Of a DNA stretch of 59,930 bases, positions 58,550-59,930 are shown in pieces (positions within the stretch are counted from its first letter, which is position 1; every line of letters begins with the position of its first letter). The notes under the pieces were generated by a model. The model was not told the DNA's origin, ran no database searches, and saw only the letters and a program-made list of their open reading frames with translations. Origin of the DNA: DAOSXA01 sp964526835 (GTDB lineage: Bacteria > Zixibacteria > MSB-5A5 > GN15 > FEB-12); contig CAZGMK010000022.1 in NCBI GenBank assembly GCA_964526835.1, forward strand, positions 1-59,930, written 5' to 3'. The position numbers and the translations under genes were made by a program.

Positions 58550-59202
58550 ATGCTACTTCTTAAACAACTGGCAGCACGATTGCCACACCATTGGCAGACC
58601 GAGCTAAAGCGTATTCACTTCAGAAGGCAGATCAAGACAGGTAGTTTTTCGACAGATGAGCCTGAGTATGAGATACTCCACAGTCTTATAAATCCAGGAG
58701 ATTGGGTGATCGATGTCGGGGCTAACGTCGGACACTATACGAAGCGATTCTCTGAATTGGTTGGAGCCCACGGCGAGCGTGTAAGTATTTTTGTGTAAGC
58801 GGCCATGATGTTATATTGTTTTGAAGGAGAGACATCATGGTTGATAAGCGCGACGAGGCCGACAAGTTGGATGTTGTCGGTGTATCCATCCCTGAGTTCT
58901 CAAGCGGATTAACCAATTACTACGAGGCACACCTTTCATCTGTTGCAGATAGTTCATTATCAGTTCTTACTATGCCGCTCGATTCTCTCTGCATCAATCG
59001 AACCGTCGCACTCATCAAAATTGATGCAGAAGGCCACGAAGCCTTTGTTCTGGCCGGTATGCGGAAACTCATCGAGGCATCACATCCTGTCCTCATCGTA
59101 GAGACCGGTTCCGAGGAGTTTATCGCCGACCTAACGGCACTGGATTACGCTCCGGAGAGAATGGAAAAGTCGCCGAATGTCCTATTCAAACCGAATGTGT
59201 GA
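58550..59202 (+). pseudogene. FkbM-family methyltransferase interrupted in the middle
   Basis: ATG 58550 opens a frame with the FkbM start: EPEYEILHSLINPGDWVIDV, GANVGHYTKRFSELVGAHGE, ending at TAA 58796. A second frame (from about 58837, other phase) gives the C-terminal half: GVSIPEFSSGLTNYYEAHLS, MPLDSL, IKIDAEGHEAFVLAGM and HPVLIVETGS. The middle ~40 residues of the SAM domain are missing. They are replaced by about 70 bp that look foreign, with their own AAGGAG and ATG GTTGATAAG. The gene was probably broken by an insertion/deletion or a mobile-element scar; a misassembly is also possible. FkbM enzymes O-methylate sugars or polyketides. Confidence 0.7.
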
Positions 59203-59245
59203 GGGCACCGGTGGCCCACCCGGTCCGTGGGCCCGCTTCAGGGCG

Positions 59246-59704
59246 TCAGTTATCCGCCTGCTCGGCGATGTACCGGCTGGCCTCGTGCTCTCCGGTCTCA
59301 CGGCGGCGACGTCGGAAGTCGCGCACATAGGCAACCGCCCGCCAGAGAATGCTGCTCCGCCACAGCAGAAATGTCACCGCCGCCAGCGCGAAGAAGATCG
59401 TGGGGAGCACCTGGCTGACAAATATCCAGAGGCTGATCACCCCGAAGTAGACGTAGATCAGGACACACAACTCCGGGGCCAGATTGCGCGGCACTACCGA
59501 CGGTCCGCCCATGGCGCCATAGTAACGAAGGATGTTGCGGTAGACATCATCCTCCCACCTTTGCCAGTTCCTCAGGAAGACCTTCAGGCGCGGCGCGAGA
59601 GTTATCATGAACAGTAGGAATGCGACGTTGACCGCCGCGAACAGCAGCCACTCTACGACTGTCAGGCTCTCGACAGCGAACAGGTTTTCGGTTTCGTACC
59701 ACAT
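59246..59704 (-). CDS. Hypothetical membrane protein, three helices
   Basis: A protein of 152 residues from ATG 59704. Membrane helices lie at about 17-39 (VEWLLFAAVNVAFLLFMITL), 78-98 (ELCVLIYVYFGVISLWIFVS) and 100-115 (LPTIFFALAAVTFLLW). Basic loops (RNWQRWEDDVYRN, RDFRRRRRETGEHEA) would face the cytoplasm. No family was recognised and no neighbour in the window explains its role. Confidence 0.6.
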   Translation of the reverse strand: MWYETENLFAVESLTVVEWLLFAAVNVAFLLFMITLAPRLKVFLRNWQRWEDDVYRNILRYYGAMGGPSVVPRNLAPELCVLIYVYFGVISLWIFVSQVLPTIFFALAAVTFLLWRSSILWRAVAYVRDFRRRRRETGEHEASRYIAEQADN

Positions 59705-59930
59705 ATCGGTGTCCCAATCGTACTGAGGGTGACCCCATGGTGGCGGTTGGTCCCGCGCGGGTCAACAAAAAGCGATTGGCGAGGCTCCCCTCTTGCCTGT
59801 CGGTGGTGGGAGGCGCCATCCCGCGGGGCCTGCTAATGGAGTTCTTAGCCTATGATTGACCACCGCTTCTTAATCTGAGCTCATGTCAAGAGTTGTGTAA
59901 ATTTGGTTTCAAGCAGCGTGCGTTTCGGTC
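59705..59930. other. Right window edge, no gene visible
   Basis: The last 226 bp hold the upstream region of the membrane-protein gene. At 59886 onward TCAAGAGTTGTGTAAATTTG resembles the outer end of some transposable elements, but too little is visible to name one. Confidence 0.3.

Noticed and set aside
1..59930. CRISPR arrays, rRNA and tRNA genes
   Set aside because: No regularly spaced repeats and no rRNA or tRNA signature sequences were found on reading the window; a computed search could still find a missed tRNA.

Overview
This window looks like a piece of an anaerobic, sulfite/sulfate-respiring bacterium of the FCB group, plausibly candidate phylum Zixibacteria or a relative. That placement is an inference. 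It rests on secreted proteins ending in dockerin-like repeats of the form DISDLVYLVSYMF, together with a complete dsrABDNLC locus, qmoAB and dsrMK. No rRNA, tRNA or CRISPR array was found, so the taxonomy is not proven here.

Layout. 1-2.4 kb: two reverse-strand secreted proteins, a partial subtilase-like protein with an altered catalytic Asp site and a beta-propeller protein with dockerin-like repeats. 2.75-4.06 kb: an intact IS3-family insertion sequence with matching ends and a 3-bp target duplication. 4.9-20.6 kb: one long forward cluster encoding HdrC, HdrB, a giant HdrA fused to an NADPH-oxidoreductase (GltD-like) module, MvhD, MetV, MetF, a corrinoid protein, two non-pyrrolysine MttB-family methyltransferases, a corrinoid activator, a DUF1638 protein, a methyl-THF:corrinoid methyltransferase and a sarcosine/dimethylglycine-type N-methyltransferase. 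20.8-26.9 kb: an ornithine-cyclodeaminase-like (TIGR00300) gene, a SAM methyltransferase, small exported proteins, a candidate UGA-containing selenoprotein with an FmdB zinc ribbon, and a tRNA-queuosine mannosyltransferase homologue. 28.1-34.3 kb: a reverse-strand operon Rrf2 regulator-dsrM-dsrK-HEAT protein-response regulator-histidine kinase. 34.5-40.3 kb: alkyltransferase-like protein, CBS protein, response regulator, an unusual PEP-synthase-like protein, cysE and cysK, with a structured leader RNA ahead of cysK. 40.7-45.5 kb: a CoA-transferase and a large surface lipoprotein with seven SdrD-B-like repeats. 45.9-56.3 kb: qmoAB and dsrABDNLC. 56.3-59.9 kb: poorly organised accessory DNA with a membrane protein, a broken FkbM methyltransferase and repeats.

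How it may work together (inference). Methyl groups would be taken from a quaternary amine such as a betaine by the MttB homologues, passed through the corrinoid protein to tetrahydrofolate, and oxidised by MetFV. The electrons would enter the MetFV-HdrABC-MvhD complex, which carries an extra pyridine-nucleotide module. They could finally reach sulfite through QmoAB, DsrMK, DsrL, DsrC and DsrAB. The strongest possibly undescribed items are: the UGA-containing two-helix membrane protein with a hairpin just after the UGA (25481-25669); a promoter-plus-RNA element present twice (27821 and 56640); a hairpin-rich leader RNA before cysK (40401-40556); and a betaine-synthesis-type methyltransferase sitting inside a demethylation cluster.
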